64,000 bases of DNA from Candidatus Limnocylindrales bacterium (GCA_035626395.1 DASPNR010000042.1:660484-724483); one strand, 5' to 3'. Shown: positions 18,586 through 27,921, counted from the stretch's first letter. Numbers and translations are program-made. Notes: generated by a model from the sequence alone, not told the origin.

Positions 18586-19005
18586 ATGACGGCGCCAGCT
18601 CACGAACAGGGGACGAAAGCGGCGCTGGTCCTCGTCGATCACGGCAGCCGCTGCGCCCAGGCCAATTCCGTCGTCGAGGACTGTGCCCGCAGCCTGGCGG
18701 AGAACGGCCGAGGCCGCTACGTCGGCGTCTACGCGGCACACATGGAGCTGGCCGCGCCCAGCATCGAGCAGGCGTTCGAGGCTGCGGCCGCTGCCGGCGC
18801 CGAGCTGGTCGTCGTGGTCCTGTTCTTCCTGGCGCCGGGCCGCCATTCCTCCCAGGACGTGCCGCGACTGGCCGCCGAGGCGGCCGCGCGGCATCCGGGC
18901 CTGCGCCATGTCATCACGAGACCTCTGGGCCCCGATCCCGTTCTGGACGATCTGGTCCTGCTACGGGTGCGCGAGGCGCTGGCTGCCGGCCCCCTCGACC
19001 GCTAA
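18586..19005 (+). CDS. CbiX/SirB-like chelatase-family protein
   Basis: The 139-residue product matches a single-domain CbiX-type fold. It has a strand ending in LVDHGSR with the metal-binding His19, then HMELAAPSIEQAF (Glu54), and FFLAPGRHSSQDVP with the second His87. Such proteins insert cobalt or iron into sirohydrochlorin, or act as uncharacterised chelatase homologues in gene sets without cobalamin biosynthesis, as here. No other tetrapyrrole gene is nearby, so the substrate is open. It is followed 54 bp later by an LLM oxidoreductase gene. The ATG at 18586 was chosen because residues from an upstream start would overlap the divergent SDR gene. Confidence 0.8.
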   Translation: MTAPAHEQGTKAALVLVDHGSRCAQANSVVEDCARSLAENGRGRYVGVYAAHMELAAPSIEQAFEAAAAAGAELVVVVLFFLAPGRHSSQDVPRLAAEAAARHPGLRHVITRPLGPDPVLDDLVLLRVREALAAGPLDR

Positions 19006-19059
19006 AACCCTGGGGAAGCCTTCGCACGATTTCCCGTATCCCGTCCAAGGAGACTGCCG

Positions 19060-19929
19060 GTGAAGTTCGCTACCGCCCTGGCCTTCAACGACCCTCTGCA
19101 CTTCTGCGAGATGGCCAGGACGGCTGATGAAGCCGGCTGGGACTGGTTCGCCGTCTCCGACCACATCGTCTTTCCCGAGAACATCCGCAGCGCCTATCCG
19201 TACGCCAAGGATGGCAAACCGTACTGGGCGAGCTCGACGCCCTGGCCCGACCCGTGGACGGCCATCGCGGCCATGGCCGCGGTGACCACACGCCTGCGCT
19301 TCATGACCAACGTCTACATTCTGCCCGCCCGCAACCCGGTGCTGGTGGCCAAGCAGGTCGGCACTGTCGCCTACATGTCCGGAGAGCGGGTTGCCGTGGG
19401 CGTGGGCACCGGTTGGATGGAGGAGGAATTCGAGCTTCTCGGCCAGGACTTTCGCGCGCGCGGCAAGCGCATGAACGAGCAGATCGAGATCCTGCGCAAG
19501 CTGTGGAAGGGCGGAATGGTCGAGCACCATGGCGAGCGTTACGGCTTCGACAGGCTCGAGCTGAGCCCGGTTCCCCGTTCGCCCGTGCCGATCTATATCG
19601 GCGGGGTCAGCGACGCCGCCATGAAGCGGGCCGCACGCATCGGCGATGGCTGGATCGCGGTCCAGCACACCGCCGACGAGATTCATCAGATGCTCGGCCG
19701 CATCCAGGCACTGCGACGCGAGTACGGGACCGAGTCGCGGCCTTTCGAGGCGGTGGTCGCCTGCACCGACGTCTTCGACGTCGACGGCTACCGGCGGCTC
19801 GAGGACATGGGTGTGGGCACTCTCACGACCGCTCCCTGGGTGCTTTACGGAGCCGATCCGGGCTCGCTCGTGGAGAAGCAGGACGCTCTGAAGCGCTTCG
19901 CCGAAGACGTGATCCAAAAGATGCGATAA
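19060..19929 (+). CDS. LLM-class (luciferase-like) F420/flavin-dependent oxidoreductase
   Basis: The 289-residue TIM-barrel protein has luciferase-like family landmarks: WDWFAVSDHIVFP near residues 28-40, TTRLRFMTNVYILPARNP, and VAVGVGTGWMEEEFELLG around residue 110-128. IPIYIGG-like (VPIYIGGVS) follows. Most proteins of this type use F420 or FMN and act on small cyclic or acyl substrates. The gene starts at a GTG 6 bp after AAGGAG. It is one of three LLM genes in the window. Confidence 0.9.
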   Translation: MKFATALAFNDPLHFCEMARTADEAGWDWFAVSDHIVFPENIRSAYPYAKDGKPYWASSTPWPDPWTAIAAMAAVTTRLRFMTNVYILPARNPVLVAKQVGTVAYMSGERVAVGVGTGWMEEEFELLGQDFRARGKRMNEQIEILRKLWKGGMVEHHGERYGFDRLELSPVPRSPVPIYIGGVSDAAMKRAARIGDGWIAVQHTADEIHQMLGRIQALRREYGTESRPFEAVVACTDVFDVDGYRRLEDMGVGTLTTAPWVLYGADPGSLVEKQDALKRFAEDVIQKMR

Positions 19930-20056
19930 CCTCGGAGGCGGCAAGGGGGAACGGTGGTCCGCGCCGCGGGGGCCAGGGCGGACCCGCGATTGCCGGAATG
20001 AATAGGGCTTAGGGAGAAACGCGCGGCCAGCGCCGCGCGGGTTTCGGGGCGGAGCA

Positions 20057-20725
20057 ATGGAAGCGACGAAAGCCAAACGCACGCGGCGCACGGCCGAAGA
20101 TGCCAAGCGCGTGATTCTGGATGCCGCCGAGAAGCGGCTGCGCGAGTCGGGGCCGGCCGGCATCAAGCTGCAGGAGATCGCTGCCGACGTCGGCGTTTCC
20201 CATCCAGCCATCCTTCATCACTTCGGCAGCCGCGACGGCCTGATGGAGGCCGTTGTCCGCCGTGCGCTGATCTCGCTGCGCAACACCATCCTGGACCAGG
20301 TCCGCAAGCAGATGACGCGCGAGGTGGACCTGCCGGCGATTCTCGACCTCGTTTTCGGCATCGTGGCCGAGCGCGGCCACGCCCGCCTCATCGCCTGGCT
20401 GATCCTGGAAGGCACCGGACTGCGCGACGACACCCGCTACATGCGCGGGCTGGCCGAGGCCGCTCACGTCCGCATGATCCAGGGCGGCTGGACCGAGGAC
20501 CGGGACTTCGCGTTCGAAGACATGCTCTTCACCGTGATGCTGGTGGGCATGGCCGCGCTCGGGGCCGGCGTATCGGGCGAGGTCATGCGGTACAGCGCCG
20601 GCCTCGAGAACGATGCCGATGCGGAAGCGCGCTTCCGCCGCTGGTTCAGCGCCGTGCTGGCCCGCTATCTGGCCGGGGAAAAGGAGTTCGTGCTTCCGCT
20701 GCCGGAGATTCCGGCCAATCGCTGA
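20057..20725 (+). CDS. TetR-family transcriptional regulator
   Basis: The 222-residue protein has a basic N-terminus and a TetR helix-turn-helix at about residues 15-62 (IKLQEIAADVGVSHPAILHHFGSRDGLMEAVV), with a variable ligand-binding C-terminal half. It lies 127 bp after the LLM gene and is convergent with the GH36-like gene. No clear palindrome was seen in the 127 bp upstream apart from a GC-rich hairpin at 20020-20039. It is one of two TetR genes here that could bind the TAGAAC palindromes; nothing in the sequence ties it to them. Confidence 0.93.
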   Translation: MEATKAKRTRRTAEDAKRVILDAAEKRLRESGPAGIKLQEIAADVGVSHPAILHHFGSRDGLMEAVVRRALISLRNTILDQVRKQMTREVDLPAILDLVFGIVAERGHARLIAWLILEGTGLRDDTRYMRGLAEAAHVRMIQGGWTEDRDFAFEDMLFTVMLVGMAALGAGVSGEVMRYSAGLENDADAEARFRRWFSAVLARYLAGEKEFVLPLPEIPANR

Positions 20726-20791
20726 CCATCCTCGCGGAAATCCCCGGCGCGCCTGGCGGCGAATCGCCGGCGCGCCTGCTCGCATCGCACT

Positions 20792-22687
20792 TCACTCGGC
20801 TTCGCCGCCGTCGAGCCACAGCAGCGAGTGCGGCGCGACGGTTCGTCCTTGCACCTTCACGGCCGCATCGGCGGCATTGATCGCCACGCGACGTCCCTGC
20901 GGCGTCTTCCACAGCACCGGAACGTGCTGATCGCAGCGCCCGAGGAAATGATCGACGATCGCGTTGGCCAGCGATGCCGGCGGCCGCGGTGGATACGGCG
21001 ACTGCGGCCGTGAGGCCATGCCGCAAAGAGCCATATCCGCCAAGGCCGGCTCCATGCCCCACGAACGTCGCTGCGGCGGCAGACGCGTCAGGTCGTCGGA
21101 GAGGAAGAGCGCGCCGCCGGCGAGAGCGGCGACGGCGGCGCCCGCTTCGACTTCGTTGCGCGCAAGCCCGCGCAGCAGCACCGGATCGGCATCGCACAGG
21201 GTGGCGTAGCCGGCTGGCCAGCGGGCCGCGATGCTGCGCGCCTGGTTGGCGATGAACGGCCAGCTCGGGCCGAGCTCGTTGTCGCCGATTTTCTCGAGCG
21301 CGATGTCGAAGCCGATGCGCCAGCCGTCGGCGTAGGCAAAGGTGCCGAGCATCGGCGCGCCCACCGCCAGGAAGAACGTGTCGCCGGCAGCCTGCCTCAG
21401 GATCCGCATGGCGCGAGCGTACGCTTCCATGCCGGTGACATCGCGTGCGCGCCGTCCTTCGAAGGTGCCGGCGAAGAGAAAATCGAGCTTCAGATAGCGG
21501 CAGCCCTGTGCCAGCACGTCCTCGATGACGTCGTGCAGATGGGCGGCGGCCTCCTCGTGGGTGACATCGAGGATTCGCATGCGGCCGCGCTTGGCGTGCA
21601 GGTAGTCGGCGCCCTGCACGAACCACTGCGGATGCTCGCGAGCGACGTGGCTGCTCTCGTGCGCGAGCAGCGGCGCCATCCAGAGCCCGGGCACGAACCC
21701 GTCCGACTCCAGCCTCGCGAAGAGACCGGAGAGGCCGGAGGGAAACTTCCCGTTGGCGCTCCAGTCTCCCCAGCACTGCTGCCATCCATCGTCGACGACG
21801 ACGTGGAGGCGCGCGGCTCGCGGGCCGACCACCGGCTCGAGCATTGCGCGCGCCAGCCGCGCGTTCTCGAGCACGAGCCGCTCCTCGACGCCGTCGTCCC
21901 ACAGGCCGTACCACGAGTTCCAGCCCGCGCGCGCTTCCTGAGCGTGCGCCGCGCGACGCGAGGGAAGGCTGCGGCCATAGCGCTCGAGCATCGCATGCAG
22001 GTCGGCGCCGGCATCGATGCACAGACATTCCGACCACAGCGTCTGGCCCTCAGCCATGTGGATCCGCTCGCCGCTGCCGCCGCTGACGATGCGAATGCCG
22101 ATCGTGTCCGCGGCGCCCTGCCACACGCTCATCCAGGACCGGAAGCGGTCGGCCGTCAGTGCGGCCGCAAAGACGGAGCACGCATCGCTTCCTGCCCACG
22201 TCATCCACCAGGACATCTCGCTGCCCTCGCGCACGACCTCGGCGTCGCCGCGCGCCATCAGCGCGCGTTGCACAGCCGCGACATCGGGCTCGCCTGCCAG
22301 CGCGAGGACGCCCGTCTGTGACCAGGAATGGAAGCCGTTGGAGAGCCAGGCCGCGGCGCCGGGCACATGCCCACTGCCTTCCAGCCCCAGCGCCTCGACG
22401 GTGCACGGCGCCGCCGCATCGAAGCGCAGCGCCACGAGCGCGCCCTCGATGTGCAGCGTCACATCGCCTTGGCCGGGGACGCGCATACCCGCGCCGTCAC
22501 TGATGGGGGCAGCGCGCTCGACACCGACGCGGTGCCAGACGCCGTCGATGCACGCCACCGGCGCCAGCGTCACGCGCACACCGGTTGCCGGATCGTGCAC
22601 GGTCAGGCCCTCGGGCCCCCACATCGATTTGCCGCCGGCGCGCAGCGGCGCCGCGGCCGGCAAGCCCGCGCGTTCCGCCAGGCTCAT
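20792..22687 (-). CDS. GH36/GH27-type alpha-galactosidase-like glycoside hydrolase
   Basis: The 631-residue product has an N-terminal beta-sandwich-like region and a TIM barrel with clan GH-D features: WNSWYGLWDD, VVDDGWQ, GLWMAPLLA, and RYLKLDFLF, in which Asp402 would be the nucleophile. GFDIALEKIG supplies Asp461 as the likely acid/base. This family hydrolyses terminal alpha-galactosides. No signal peptide is visible, so it is probably cytoplasmic. It is the last gene of the minus-strand run that starts at 28320, 52 bp after the cyclase-family gene. A sugar hydrolase is unexpected in that company; it might remove a glycosyl group from the catabolic substrate, or it may have its own promoter. 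Confidence 0.82.
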   Translation of the reverse strand: MSLAERAGLPAAAPLRAGGKSMWGPEGLTVHDPATGVRVTLAPVACIDGVWHRVGVERAAPISDGAGMRVPGQGDVTLHIEGALVALRFDAAAPCTVEALGLEGSGHVPGAAAWLSNGFHSWSQTGVLALAGEPDVAAVQRALMARGDAEVVREGSEMSWWMTWAGSDACSVFAAALTADRFRSWMSVWQGAADTIGIRIVSGGSGERIHMAEGQTLWSECLCIDAGADLHAMLERYGRSLPSRRAAHAQEARAGWNSWYGLWDDGVEERLVLENARLARAMLEPVVGPRAARLHVVVDDGWQQCWGDWSANGKFPSGLSGLFARLESDGFVPGLWMAPLLAHESSHVAREHPQWFVQGADYLHAKRGRMRILDVTHEEAAAHLHDVIEDVLAQGCRYLKLDFLFAGTFEGRRARDVTGMEAYARAMRILRQAAGDTFFLAVGAPMLGTFAYADGWRIGFDIALEKIGDNELGPSWPFIANQARSIAARWPAGYATLCDADPVLLRGLARNEVEAGAAVAALAGGALFLSDDLTRLPPQRRSWGMEPALADMALCGMASRPQSPYPPRPPASLANAIVDHFLGRCDQHVPVLWKTPQGRRVAINAADAAVKVQGRTVAPHSLLWLDGGEAE

Positions 22688-22739
22688 CGCGGGCCGCAGT
22701 GGCTGGACGAGCCGGATGCGGGCGAGTGCCGGAGCGAAC

Positions 22740-23672
22740 TCACTTGATCGCGACCGGATTGACCGGCGAGCCGATGCCGCCCGTGACCTTCAGCGGCGGT
22801 GCGCACAGCAGGAACTCCCAGCAGCCGTCGGCCGCGCAGTCGGCGGCGAGCACGTCGAGGTCGAACATCTCGCCGAAGGGCATTCCCATGTCGCGGATGC
22901 ACAGGAGGTGGACCGGGTAGAGCAGGGCAGGATCCTCGCACGGCATGACTTCGACGGCCGTCGTGTCCGAGCAGACCGCGGCCAGATCGTGGCGGCGGAT
23001 CCATTCCACGGCCTCCAGGCCGATACCCGGGCCCTGCCACAGATATGTCTCGCGATCGCCGTCCTGCTTGAAGACGCCGAGGTGGCCGGTGCGCAGGACC
23101 AGGATGTCGCCGGGCAGGAGCGAGACGCCCTGGGCTGCGAGCGCGTCGTCGATTTCGGCGCTCGTGATGACGCTGCCGGGCGGCACCCGCTCCAGCCCGC
23201 GATGGCGTGCGACGTCGACGAGCACGCCGCGCGAGGCGATGCCCTGTACCGCCAGCTTGTCGATGCCGTTGCGCGTCGTGCCCGAGGCGCTCAGTGCCGT
23301 TGCGGCATCGAAGCCGTTGTAGAGCTTCCCGTCGTAGTGCACGTGCGCCAGGCTGTCCCACTGCGTGGCCGTCTGCAGCGGCAGCGACAGCACGTCGTCG
23401 GAGTAGTGAAAGCCGCGCGGGTCGTCGCCGATCTGCACGCCGATGGCGGTCATGTAGTGCTGAGGGTTGAACCGCCCGACCACCGTTCCGGTCTGCGGCC
23501 CTTCGGCGCCGAGCGACAACCCGAGGTTGAACACCTCGCCGCGACGCACGCACGCGGAGCCGCGCCGGACGACCTCGGGCGTGATCAGGTTCAGCGTTCC
23601 GCGCTCGTCGTCGGCGCCCCAGCGCCCCCAGTTCGAAACCCTCTCGGCGATGGCCCGGACTCGATGCATCAT
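22740..23672 (-). CDS. Cyclase-family (kynurenine-formamidase-like) metal hydrolase
   Basis: The 310-residue product belongs to the putative cyclase family (PF04199 type). The signature here is TQWDSLAHVHYDGKLYNG (around residues 102-120), the variant used in larger members instead of H-x-GTH-x-D. WGRWGADDERGTLN near the N-terminus and LPGDILVLRTGH further on are also family-typical. These enzymes use a divalent metal to hydrolyse amides or lactones, including isatin and kynurenine derivatives. The gene follows the LLM gene by 63 bp on the same strand, suggesting a ring-opening or lactone-hydrolysing step. Confidence 0.85.
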   Translation of the reverse strand: MMHRVRAIAERVSNWGRWGADDERGTLNLITPEVVRRGSACVRRGEVFNLGLSLGAEGPQTGTVVGRFNPQHYMTAIGVQIGDDPRGFHYSDDVLSLPLQTATQWDSLAHVHYDGKLYNGFDAATALSASGTTRNGIDKLAVQGIASRGVLVDVARHRGLERVPPGSVITSAEIDDALAAQGVSLLPGDILVLRTGHLGVFKQDGDRETYLWQGPGIGLEAVEWIRRHDLAAVCSDTTAVEVMPCEDPALLYPVHLLCIRDMGMPFGEMFDLDVLAADCAADGCWEFLLCAPPLKVTGGIGSPVNPVAIK

Positions 23673-23735
23673 CGTGCTCGCATGGAGATGAGGACAGGCG
23701 GCTTCACCGGCGGAGCCGAAGAAGCGCCGGCCGCG

Positions 23736-24974
23736 CTAGTAGTGGAACTCGGGCAGGACCTTGGTGGCGAACAGCTCGAGCTGCTCGGCCTGGACCTGCC
23801 AGGGAACCGTGCCCTGGTAGAAGAAGTTCCAAGAGATCCATTCCAGATCGCCGTCACCGTGGCACTTGACCAGCCTGGCGAGCTGGGACTTCACGTCGTC
23901 CACCGTGCCGCAAAGCTGGTAGCCGCGCTCGATCATGCGCTTGGTGGCCGCTGCGGCGTCCTTGAACACCAGCGGCCGCACCGACGCATCGTCCTCGGGT
24001 GTGCGGAAGACCTCGCCGAAGCCGAACAGGTTGAAGTAGTAGTGATACTCGTACCCGGTGGTCTGCGCCGCCAGCTCGAAGGCCTCGTCGAACGTCTTCC
24101 CGATCGTGATGGCGCGCACGGCGCCGAGCCGCTCTCCGAGCCGGAGATCGTGCCCGGCCTTGTTGGCCTCGCTCTGGTATAGCTTGGCCCAGCGCAGGAA
24201 TCCTTCCGGCGAGGCCTCGAACACCCACGGCATGATGCCGCGACGGGCACAGTCGATGAGCGATTTCTCCGAAAGCGTGAACGGCGCCCACACCGGAGGA
24301 TGCGGCCGCTGATACGGAGCCGGCACCACGCCGATCTTGCGGATGACGTTGTTGTCGTCGATTTCGCCCTCGGCACCGAACTCGCGCGTCCAGTGCGGCG
24401 CCGCCCAGCCCTCGATGCCTTCGTGCGGATACGGAACCTTGTAGTGCTGGCCGTCGTAGTCGAAGCAGTCCTCCTTCCACGCCTTCAGCACGATCTCGAG
24501 CTTCTCGTCGTAGACGTCGCGGTTGGCGGTGTCGCCCTTGTCGCCCTGGCCGGTGGCGGATTCGGCGCCCTGGCCGAGCACCTTCATCCACTTCTTCTGG
24601 TAGCCGCGCGCGAACGCCACGCACACGCGGCCTTTGGTCAGCTGATCCAGGATCGCGATGTCCTCGGCGACGCGGATCGGGTCGGCAGTCGGCAGCACGA
24701 TCGACATCGGCGCGAACTTGATGTTCTTCGTGCGCGCCGCGAAGTCCGCGTACAGCAGCGTCGGATTGACCGACACCTCCCCGCCTTCGGTATGGAAGTG
24801 GTGCTCGGTGGTCGAGAATGCGTCGATGCCCAGCTCGTCGCCCATCATCGCCAGATTGCGCAGTTCCTCCAGCATCATCTGGTAGCGCTCGGTGTTGCGG
24901 CCGATCGGACGCAGCCGGCCGCGTTCCTCGTGCGTGGCGGGAATGGTGGGCATGGCAAAGAGATCGACTTTCAC
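23736..24974 (-). CDS. LLM-class flavin-dependent monooxygenase
   Basis: The 412-residue product is a long-form bacterial luciferase-like monooxygenase. It has TTEHHFHTEGG near residues 55-65, then NIKFAPMSIVLPTADPIRVAEDIAILDQLTKGR, and an insertion with NRDVYDEKLEIVLKAW. It should use reduced FMN and oxygen to hydroxylate or perform Baeyer-Villiger-type oxidation. The start is a GTG preceded by AGGAG. It lies 9 bp after the VOC gene and is clearly part of the operon with the hydrolase and the cupin dioxygenase-like gene. Confidence 0.9.
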   Translation of the reverse strand: MKVDLFAMPTIPATHEERGRLRPIGRNTERYQMMLEELRNLAMMGDELGIDAFSTTEHHFHTEGGEVSVNPTLLYADFAARTKNIKFAPMSIVLPTADPIRVAEDIAILDQLTKGRVCVAFARGYQKKWMKVLGQGAESATGQGDKGDTANRDVYDEKLEIVLKAWKEDCFDYDGQHYKVPYPHEGIEGWAAPHWTREFGAEGEIDDNNVIRKIGVVPAPYQRPHPPVWAPFTLSEKSLIDCARRGIMPWVFEASPEGFLRWAKLYQSEANKAGHDLRLGERLGAVRAITIGKTFDEAFELAAQTTGYEYHYYFNLFGFGEVFRTPEDDASVRPLVFKDAAAATKRMIERGYQLCGTVDDVKSQLARLVKCHGDGDLEWISWNFFYQGTVPWQVQAEQLELFATKVLPEFHY

Positions 24975-24983
24975 GGGAAGCTC

Positions 24984-25460
24984 CTATCCTTCGAAGGGTT
25001 TGCCGAAGGGGGCGTAGGGGTCGCCGGGAATCTGGACCAGCTCGATGAGCGTCGCATCGGGATCGGTCACGAACACGAGGCGCGAGCGGAACTCGGGGTA
25101 ATCCGTCAGCGTATCTTCGAGCACGTTGACGCCGGCCGCCCGCATCGCCGCCAGCGTCGCATCCAGATCGTCGACGCGCAGCATGAGCGCGGCCATGCCG
25201 ACCTCATCCATCGAGCGAGGCTGGTGGCGCGTCGCAGGCGCCGGATGCCGGTACTCGAACAGCGCCAAACGCACGCCGTCGCGCTCCAGAAACACGGTGG
25301 TCTGATCGACGTCCTTCAGGCGCAGCAGCCGGTCGGCGTCCGCGCCCTTGACGTCCACCTTGGTCAGCGTGCGGAAGCCCAGCAGGTCTCGGTAGAAGGG
25401 AATCGATGCGGCCAGGCTGGTGACGCAGATTCCCAGATGTCCGAAGCGCAGAACGGCCAT
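24984..25460 (-). CDS. VOC-superfamily (glyoxalase-like) protein
   Basis: The 158-residue product consists of two beta-alpha-beta-beta-beta modules of the vicinal-oxygen-chelate fold. It begins RFGHLGICVTSLAASIPFYRDLLGF and contains MAALMLRVDDLDATLAAM and a C-terminal PDATLIELVQIPG with the metal-ligand Glu. At this length it resembles isomerases, epimerases or binding proteins rather than full extradiol dioxygenases, which are about twice as long. The ATG at 25460 is 13 bp after the alpha/beta hydrolase stop; longer in-frame starts would overlap that gene. Confidence 0.87.
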   Translation of the reverse strand: MAVLRFGHLGICVTSLAASIPFYRDLLGFRTLTKVDVKGADADRLLRLKDVDQTTVFLERDGVRLALFEYRHPAPATRHQPRSMDEVGMAALMLRVDDLDATLAAMRAAGVNVLEDTLTDYPEFRSRLVFVTDPDATLIELVQIPGDPYAPFGKPFEG

Positions 25461-25473
25461 CGACGTGCCCGCC

Positions 25474-26748
25474 TCAGGCGGCAGCGAAGCGCTCGCGCAG
25501 CCAGCCGGTGACGATTGCCATCGCTTCGTCGCGACCCTTGGCTGCGGGCTTGCACTTCGGCGGCAGGCCCAGGTGGTCGCCGTCGACGTAGTGGATGAGC
25601 TTGTCGGACGCTCCGCTCTCGCGGTGAATGGCTTCCAGGTCCGGAATGAACACGACGTTGTCGCTGGTGTAGCTGATGACCAGCGTCGGCACCTGCACCT
25701 TGGGAATGCACTGCAGCGTGTTGGCGCGCGAGGACAGGCCCGACCACGTCGACAGCCAGGCGCGCGGCGTCTGGTACTTCCCGAAACCGGCTTCGATGTA
25801 GTTGAAGAGGTCGGGACGCGGCGAGAAGAACGAGCCGTAGTCGCGCTCGGAGGCGTGGATCGACATGTCGGTGTAGGCGGGGTTGGCCTCGGTGCGATGG
25901 ATCTCCATGTAGCGGCCCACCAGGGCCCGGCGCCACACGAACTCCTTCTGCTTGAGCGAGAGGCCCTCGAAGTTCTCATCGGCCATCTCGCGCTGGAAGT
26001 GCCGCTGGACGTCCATGCAGTTGCGCGCGATCGCGTCGATGCGCGCCACGCGGTGGCGCTGCGCCGCGCGGTAGCGTGTCAGAAACTCGGCGCTGTACGT
26101 GCTCGACTGGCTCGGCTCGGCAAAGCCGTTGTCGGGGTTGTACATGTCGAGCTCGCTGTCGATGGACAGCGCGTCCTCCTCGTGCGTCAGCGACGGATCG
26201 ATGCACGTCAGCATCAGGCAGCCCTGGCCGAGATGGGTCGCGAGCTGGATCAGGCCGTCGGCCTCCGGGAGCGTGAACGCGTTCAGATCGTAGGGGTCGC
26301 CCGCCGCGGTCGTGGTCAGTCGCGCCGGCGGCGGCGTCGACGCCTGCGACTGGTAGAACGTGTAGAGCGCGCCGCCGCCGCTGTTGCCCAGGAGCACGAC
26401 GTGCTCGAAGCCGCGCTTCTTGAGCTCGAGGATGCCGGCGGCGACGTCGCAGATCAGCGTCTCGTGGACGAGGGCGATGTCGTTGTTGACGGCACGGCCG
26501 GCCTGACCGAAGGCGGCGTAGCCTTCCTCGAGCAGATACGGGATCGCGTAGTGCCGGCTCATGTCGCCGCGCGGGTGCATCATGCAGACGACGGTGCGCT
26601 CGCCGCCGCGGCTGTAGAGGACGCCATGCGATTCGCCGCGGTCCTGTGCGATCAGCGGGATGTTCTCGACATTGGTGCCCGACGGCAGGCGATCGAAGGA
26701 CCAAAGGCTAGGCCCGAGCTGCGTGTAGCGGAGAAGCTGGATGGCCAT
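25474..26748 (-). CDS. Alpha/beta hydrolase
   Basis: The 424-residue product has the nucleophile elbow LLGNSGGGALYTFY with Ser123, an oxyanion segment around MHPRGDMSRH, and a late VPTLVISYTSDNVVF strand carrying the acid. The base is the His in VDGDHLGL. A long cap of about 200 residues lies between elbow and acid. Similar long hydrolases occur next to LLM monooxygenases and SnoaL-like genes in soil bacteria, but I know of no assigned reaction. Its place between the cupin dioxygenase-like gene and the VOC gene suggests hydrolysis of a ring-cleavage product. Confidence 0.85.
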   Translation of the reverse strand: MAIQLLRYTQLGPSLWSFDRLPSGTNVENIPLIAQDRGESHGVLYSRGGERTVVCMMHPRGDMSRHYAIPYLLEEGYAAFGQAGRAVNNDIALVHETLICDVAAGILELKKRGFEHVVLLGNSGGGALYTFYQSQASTPPPARLTTTAAGDPYDLNAFTLPEADGLIQLATHLGQGCLMLTCIDPSLTHEEDALSIDSELDMYNPDNGFAEPSQSSTYSAEFLTRYRAAQRHRVARIDAIARNCMDVQRHFQREMADENFEGLSLKQKEFVWRRALVGRYMEIHRTEANPAYTDMSIHASERDYGSFFSPRPDLFNYIEAGFGKYQTPRAWLSTWSGLSSRANTLQCIPKVQVPTLVISYTSDNVVFIPDLEAIHRESGASDKLIHYVDGDHLGLPPKCKPAAKGRDEAMAIVTGWLRERFAAA

Positions 26749-26783
26749 CGGCAAGCCTCGTGGGGAGCGGCGGCGCGGCGGCG

Positions 26784-27911
26784 CTAGCCGTCGCGCTTCC
26801 CGCTGATCAGCTGCACGTCGCTGCGCAGCGCGGCACGCGCCTCGGGCGCGATGGTCAATGGGCGGACCGCATCGATATTGACCGCCTGCAGATCGTAATA
26901 GCTGATCGCGTCCCAATGCTGCTCGGCCATCGCGCGGGCCTGCTCGCCGGGGCCGTGCACCGCGCCGCGCGGATGCACCATGAACGTGGCCTTGAGCATC
27001 GGGGCGCCCATCATCGTTCCGTCGTGCAGGAAGCCGATCTCGTCGTAGTCCATGTTGCGGTGGTAGTAGGGAAGGCGCGAGACACCGCGCTCCATCTCGG
27101 CGGGGCGCGGGACGAAGTTGCAGACGACGAAGCCGGGGCCCTGGAACAAAGCGAACGCGGTGGGCGGCACGTGGTTGCGGTCGCTGACGACCGCCCGGAA
27201 GTCGAGGTTGTGGAAGCGGAACGGGAACAGGTCCCCCTTCCAGCCCACGACGTCCAGCGGGTGATGATCGTAGAAGAACGACGTGATCATGCCGCAGCGC
27301 TTGACGCGCACCTCGTATTCCCTGCGGCCGTCACCATCGTAGGCCTTGGGCTCGGGTGCCTCGATGACCGTCGGATCGTAGGGATTGTGGCGACCGAGCA
27401 GGGTGTGCTCGGCCAGCGCGATCTCGCCGGTGCATTCGATGTGCAGGAAGTAGTTGTCGCGCGTCTCGGGCACCAGGCGGTACGTGACGCCCTTGGGCAG
27501 GACGATGTAGTGGCCGGGCCGGAACTCGAGCGGTCCGAACTCGGTCTCCATGACGCCGGTGCCGCGGTGGACGAACCACAGCTCGTCGCCGTCGGCGTTG
27601 CGCAGCCAGAACGGCATCGGTTCGCTCCGCCGCGAGACGGAGATGGTGAGGTCGTCGTTGTAGAAGCAGCGCGTCAGCCCGCCGCAGGGATCGGTGCGGT
27701 CGCTGGCATCGATGATGGAGCCGTCGACGTCCATCGGCGCGAAGTCCCCTTCGACGCGTGTCCACGCCGTCGGCTCGTGCAGCCGGTAGACTTCGGCCGC
27801 ACGGCCCTGAAAGCCGCCGCGCCCGATCTCCTCTTCCTTCAGGCCCTCGGGCACCTGCACGTGCGCCTGGCGAGGATAGCGCCCCTTGGCGAGATGAATC
27901 CAGGATTTCAT
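26784..27911 (-). CDS. Homogentisate 1,2-dioxygenase-like cupin protein
   Basis: The 375-residue product has the two-cupin layout of homogentisate dioxygenase: DELWFVHRGTGVMETEFGPLEF and GHYIVLPKGVTYRL in the first half, HHPLDVVGWKGDLFPFRFHN in the middle, and RLPYYHRNMDYDEIGFLHDG towards the end. The last carries the His and Glu iron ligands; the His of GAVHGPG is the likely third. It should be a non-haem Fe(II) ring-cleavage enzyme. Other homogentisate pathway genes (maleylacetoacetate isomerase, fumarylacetoacetase) are absent, so the true substrate may differ. It overlaps no neighbour and lies 10 bp after the SnoaL-like gene. Confidence 0.85.
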   Translation of the reverse strand: MKSWIHLAKGRYPRQAHVQVPEGLKEEEIGRGGFQGRAAEVYRLHEPTAWTRVEGDFAPMDVDGSIIDASDRTDPCGGLTRCFYNDDLTISVSRRSEPMPFWLRNADGDELWFVHRGTGVMETEFGPLEFRPGHYIVLPKGVTYRLVPETRDNYFLHIECTGEIALAEHTLLGRHNPYDPTVIEAPEPKAYDGDGRREYEVRVKRCGMITSFFYDHHPLDVVGWKGDLFPFRFHNLDFRAVVSDRNHVPPTAFALFQGPGFVVCNFVPRPAEMERGVSRLPYYHRNMDYDEIGFLHDGTMMGAPMLKATFMVHPRGAVHGPGEQARAMAEQHWDAISYYDLQAVNIDAVRPLTIAPEARAALRSDVQLISGKRDG

Positions 27912-27921
27912 GCGCTGGCCT

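Noticed and set aside
20020..20039. GC-rich hairpin (CGCGCGGC and GCCGCGCG) before the TetR gene
   Set aside because: The stem is only 8 bp, in very GC-rich DNA, and no T-tract follows. It may be chance.
26275..26284. GAACGCGTTC, the core of the KstR-like operator
   Set aside because: It lies inside the alpha/beta hydrolase coding region, lacks the outer TA bases and is far from any start codon. Counted as background.
26784..27911. Naming the cupin gene hmgA
   Set aside because: The homogentisate pathway partners are absent from the neighbourhood and the substrate cannot be read from sequence, so the symbol was withheld.
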